This document shows, in pieces, positions 50,855 to 53,233 of a stretch of 53,233 nt of DNA. Source of the stretch: Acidobacteriota bacterium (GTDB lineage Bacteria > Acidobacteriota > Vicinamibacteria > Vicinamibacterales > Fen-181); assembly GCA_017883185.1 (NCBI GenBank), contig JADGOB010000011.1:1-53233 (forward strand), read 5' to 3'. The translations under genes were made by a program, and so were the position numbers. Position 1 is the stretch's first letter, and each line of letters opens with the position of its first letter. The notes beneath the pieces were generated by a model, which did no database searches, was not told the DNA's origin, and saw only the letters and a program-made list of their open reading frames with translations.

Positions 50855-51241
50855 TCATCACGGCTCTCGACCCTGGGCCTGCTCTGAGCGAGCGCAGCGA
50901 GTCGAAGGGCTTTCGGCTCTCGCACAAGAGACCTCCTCTGCATCCTCTGACAAACCGGCTCTTTTGCCCCGAATCGATGGGGACAGATGGGAACAAATGG
51001 GGCCACATGCGCTCATGGCCGCATGTGTCGCCATTTGACCGCATTTGTCCCCTCGACCATCGCCACCCTCCGACCCACAATGTCCCCATCTGTCAAGGCG
51101 GCAGCCTCTGGTCCGGTCGCCACCGCACGCAGAGACGGATGTGACGAAACCCAGAGGCCGGCTCGCCAACACCAGCCCACCCCGAGGAACATCCACTTCC
51201 GCGGCCCGAACCGTGCCACACTAACCAGTGAAGGAGCATGC
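50855..51241. other. 387-base stretch without a gene, repeat-rich
   Basis: Between tRNA-Gly and the next gene. It holds a CTGAGCGAGCGCAGCGAGTC segment (50885-50904) of a kind frequently seen between genes in high-GC bacteria, then a large imperfect inverted repeat (50979-51052) and a further related unit (near 51078-51097). No credible ORF or RNA gene was seen. Confidence 0.6.
50979..51052. repeat. Large imperfect inverted repeat
   Basis: A left arm (50979-51012) starting GGGGACAGATGGGAAC and a right arm (51017-51052) ending GCATTTGTCCCC pair over about 27 of 33 positions with a loop of about 4 bases. Conserved blocks are GGGGACA, CAAATGG and CACATGCG. A related GACAGATGGGGACATTGTG unit lies on the minus strand at 51078-51097. 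This looks like a mobile palindromic element or its relic. Confidence 0.65.
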
Positions 51242-52402
51242 ATGACTCGGACGAGCGTGGCGGCGATGGTCGTCGCGGCGGTGGCGTTGGGATGGGCTCC
51301 TCGCGGAACGCCGGCGGCGCCCGATCAATCCAGCCTTGCGGGCAAATGGACGCTCAATCGGACCCTCAGCCAAATTCCCCGAGAGGTCGGATTTGGGATG
51401 GACCTGCTGTCGAACGCTGGCAGGAGCTCGGACAGTGGTGGCCGTGGAGGCGGGGGAGGCACCGGGTCGCCGGCCATGGTTTCCTTTCACGAGAGTGCAG
51501 ACGACGCAAAGAGACGAGAGCAGTTGACCGACGAGGTGACAAGCCCGTCTTCGCACCTGACGATTGCCCAGACGGAGACCGCCGTCACCATCACGGATGA
51601 GCGCGGGCGCTCGCGAACGTTTCATCCCGATGGCAAGGAAGAAGCGGCGGCGCTCGATCAGGTGCCGGTCGTGACGACGGCCCGGTGGGATGGCAGTCGC
51701 CTGGAGGTTCGGTACCAGGTGGAGCGGAACCGTGAGCTGCGCTACAGCTACGCTCGCACTCTCGATCCGCCGCAACTGACGGTGCAGGTGAGGTTCATCG
51801 AGCGCGGGGGCCACGACATCGTGACGCTCGTCTATGAGCCCACGAGGGCGAACGAGCCGGCGTTGCCGGATCGCGCCGCGCCGCCGGGTGTTCCCCAGGC
51901 AACGCCCGCCGCCCCTTCAGCCGCGACGCGCCCCTCGGACCCCGCCAAGGCGGCTGGCCCGGCGTCGCCTGCGGGTGTCCCCCGGCCCGGCGCGGAGTTC
52001 AGGGGTCTGACGACACTCGGTGTCGTAGTGGAGGATCTGAGCCCGCAGGCGGCCGCCTGCGGCCTGACCCGGGCGCCGATTGAAGCGGCCGTGTCGAAGA
52101 TCCTGTCCGACGCCGGGTTCAAGGTCGTGCGTGACTCGGACGAAGACACCTACATCTACGTCCACATCATGACGACGAACGCGTCGGCCGCGCTGTGCGT
52201 CTCCAGGTACGACACGTTCCTCTACACGCACACGACCGCCACCCTGCCGTATCAATCGACTCCCGTGCTCGTGCAGGTGTCGTTGCTGCACGAGGGCGGC
52301 ATCTCCGGCGGGGCGCCCGGCGCCCACGCGGACACCGTCGTCAGAAACGTGAAGCAGCACGTCGACACGTTCGTGGCGCGGATCCGCACCGCGAATCGGT
52401 GA
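51242..52402 (+). CDS. Exported protein of unknown function (386 aa)
   Basis: An AAGGAG site 5 bases upstream fixes ATG 51242. The signal peptide (about 1-25, MVVAAVALGWAPRGTPA) is cleavable. The first half (about 28-200) has a lipocalin-like beta pattern (SLAGKWTLNRTLSQIP, LTIAQTETAVTITDERGRSR, VVTTARWDGSRLEVRYQVER) often seen in acidobacterial secreted proteins. An Ala/Pro linker (about 205-255) leads to a C-terminal domain with LTTLGVVVEDLSPQAAACGL and two cysteines. No enzyme motif recognised. Confidence 0.78.
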   Translation: MTRTSVAAMVVAAVALGWAPRGTPAAPDQSSLAGKWTLNRTLSQIPREVGFGMDLLSNAGRSSDSGGRGGGGGTGSPAMVSFHESADDAKRREQLTDEVTSPSSHLTIAQTETAVTITDERGRSRTFHPDGKEEAAALDQVPVVTTARWDGSRLEVRYQVERNRELRYSYARTLDPPQLTVQVRFIERGGHDIVTLVYEPTRANEPALPDRAAPPGVPQATPAAPSAATRPSDPAKAAGPASPAGVPRPGAEFRGLTTLGVVVEDLSPQAAACGLTRAPIEAAVSKILSDAGFKVVRDSDEDTYIYVHIMTTNASAALCVSRYDTFLYTHTTATLPYQSTPVLVQVSLLHEGGISGGAPGAHADTVVRNVKQHVDTFVARIRTANR

Positions 52403-52420
52403 AGAGACGGCGAGGGCCGG

Positions 52421-52790
52421 CTATTGGCGAGAGGGGTCGCCCGGCGGCCTGGCGCCGGCCGGCTCGCGTTTGCGGGGATCGACCCGCTTGCTGTTCGGCT
52501 CGCCGTACGCGTCCGGACTGAGGTACGTGCCCTTCTCCGCCCCCGGTCTTCTCCTCCTCGACGGGAATGCGGTGCGCGTTGGCGTACGCGTCCTGGCCGA
52601 TGCCGGTGACCTGCCACGACACCTTCTTGTCCGGAATCCCGCCGGCGATCCTGAAGCGGTTCCCGGGAATCTCGTCCGCCACGTACAGCGGCATGAACGC
52701 GCCGATCTGGCCGGGTCGAGTGGATGGTCGATTCGGAAGCTGCCGGCTGTTTGGTCAGCGTGCCCTAGAACTCGACGGTGACGATAGGCC
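52421..52790 (-). pseudogene. Decayed 3' end of a conserved protein family
   Basis: The minus strand shows fragments in different frames: an in-frame TAG after ITVEF-like VTVEF, then TAGSFRIDHPLDPA in a second frame, then MPLYVADEIPGNRFRIAGG and VSWQVTGIGQDAYANAHRIP in a third, then GTYLSPDAYGEPNSKRVD back in the second. The last switch falls at a run of five G. These pieces belong together in the C-terminus of a family I have seen in other GC-rich bacteria. About 60 residues between DHPLDPA and IGAFMPLY are missing. It was not assigned a function. Confidence 0.65.
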
Positions 52791-52810
52791 GGATTAGCGG
52801 GGTCCGGGCG

Positions 52811-53233
52811 TGCGAGGTTCACGGAGCGGCCGTCCTCAGACACTGACCGCGCCCCCCCCGGGGCATCACGTCGCCCCGGCCACAGCACGACGCGTTCGAT
52901 CCGCCCGCCTCGGTCCTCGATCGCAGCCGCCTCGACCTGGTACATCCAGTAGAGCGACGCGTCGCGGATCAACTCGGCCGGCTTGCGCCAGCCGGCGTGG
53001 ACGGCCTGCTCGGACCGGCCCTCGTCTTCAGCGCGGCTGCGCTGCGCCTCCAGCACCTCCCGACCTCGCTGGGTCAAGGCCAGGAGGTCCAGGGTGTGCC
53101 CCTGGTCGTCGGAGGCGAAGGTGCGACGACCCAAGAACCCCTGCGTATCGCAGGGCGGCGGAGCCTGTTGGTATCGCCGCAACGCTGGACGCGGCCCACC
53201 GGATATTGGCGGATTGGCTGGACCCTGTGTTGG
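52811..53233 (-). pseudogene. Fragment resembling a relaxase/mobilisation protein C-terminus
   Basis: On the minus strand the reading frame includes HTLDLLALTQRGREVLEAQR, HAGWRKPAELIRDASLYWMY and EAAAIEDRGGRIERVVLWP. These recall the C-terminal region of conjugative relaxase-like proteins (RGRxLLExHR, then KPRELxHDAxLYRxYxxAE and RVVLDYELK). The match stops abruptly near 52813 and joins the preceding fragment. The true N-terminus is beyond the window edge. Recognition is by memory of the family pattern only. Confidence 0.45.

Overview
The window reads as a stretch of chromosome from a GC-rich, Gram-negative, non-sporulating bacterium. The gene families suggest the Acidobacteriota, perhaps the Vicinamibacteria. 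That is inferred from ECF sigma/anti-sigma pairs, a SpoIVB-like S55 protein outside a sporulation setting, long TPR and sigma-54 proteins, the fused aroDE and trpFB genes, and intergenic low-complexity GGAGTC-type and GGGGTC/GACCCC-type repeats. There is no rRNA, CRISPR array, insertion sequence or prophage. Most genes are tightly packed and many pairs overlap by ATGA, GTGA or TGATG.

Layout. 1-1567 (minus): ECF sigma factor, anti-sigma factor and a truncated exported protein. 1687-4777 (plus): lexA with a good promoter, a DUF3467 protein, nth, a zincin-like protein and rsmA. 4814-13168 (plus): rnj with a long leader, ftsK, an AMIN/amidase cell-wall hydrolase, a small membrane protein and a secreted trypsin-like protease. 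13172-15941 (minus): a leucyl aminopeptidase gene remnant, a bactofilin-like membrane protein, an anti-sigma-like protein and a second ECF sigma factor. 16161-26764 (minus): one aromatic amino-acid operon, described below. 26864-31122 (plus): an S55/SpoIVB-like exported protein and a secreted beta-propeller protein. 31258-32738 (minus): a third ECF sigma/anti-sigma pair. 32867-34264 (plus): a TPR protein. 34287-39625 (minus): a giant sigma-54 activator with two orphan peptide-type ABC permeases. 39765-47550 (plus): aroC, def, fmt, rsmB, a PASTA protein, rpe, a thioesterase, a sugar epimerase and a BamD-like lipoprotein. 47540-48112 (minus): pgsA-like. 48219-50675 (plus): sugar nucleotidyltransferase and phosphomannomutase. 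50781-50854: tRNA-Gly(CCC). 51242-52402: an exported protein. 52421-53233: decayed gene fragments.

The most interesting system is the aromatic operon aroDE-trpE-trpG-trpD-trpC-trpFB-trpA-chorismate mutase-DAHP synthase-tyrA. Upstream lie a TTGACG-N17-TAACGT promoter, a 41-codon leader ORF with three consecutive Trp codons, a candidate antiterminator helix and a perfect 12-bp terminator stem with a U-rich tail, all within about 230 bases of the aroDE start. This is a textbook Trp attenuator placed in front of genes for the shikimate, tryptophan and tyrosine pathways together. Tryptophan supply would therefore set expression of DAHP synthase and prephenate dehydrogenase as well. TrpF and TrpB are fused in one polypeptide, and a palindromic repeat has been absorbed into the TrpB part.

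Other points: several genes have a -10 element 8 to 11 bases before the start codon, which predicts leaderless or near-leaderless mRNAs. Palindromic repeats lie inside two coding regions. The S55-like protein has its Ser and His motifs in the reverse of the SpoIVB order.
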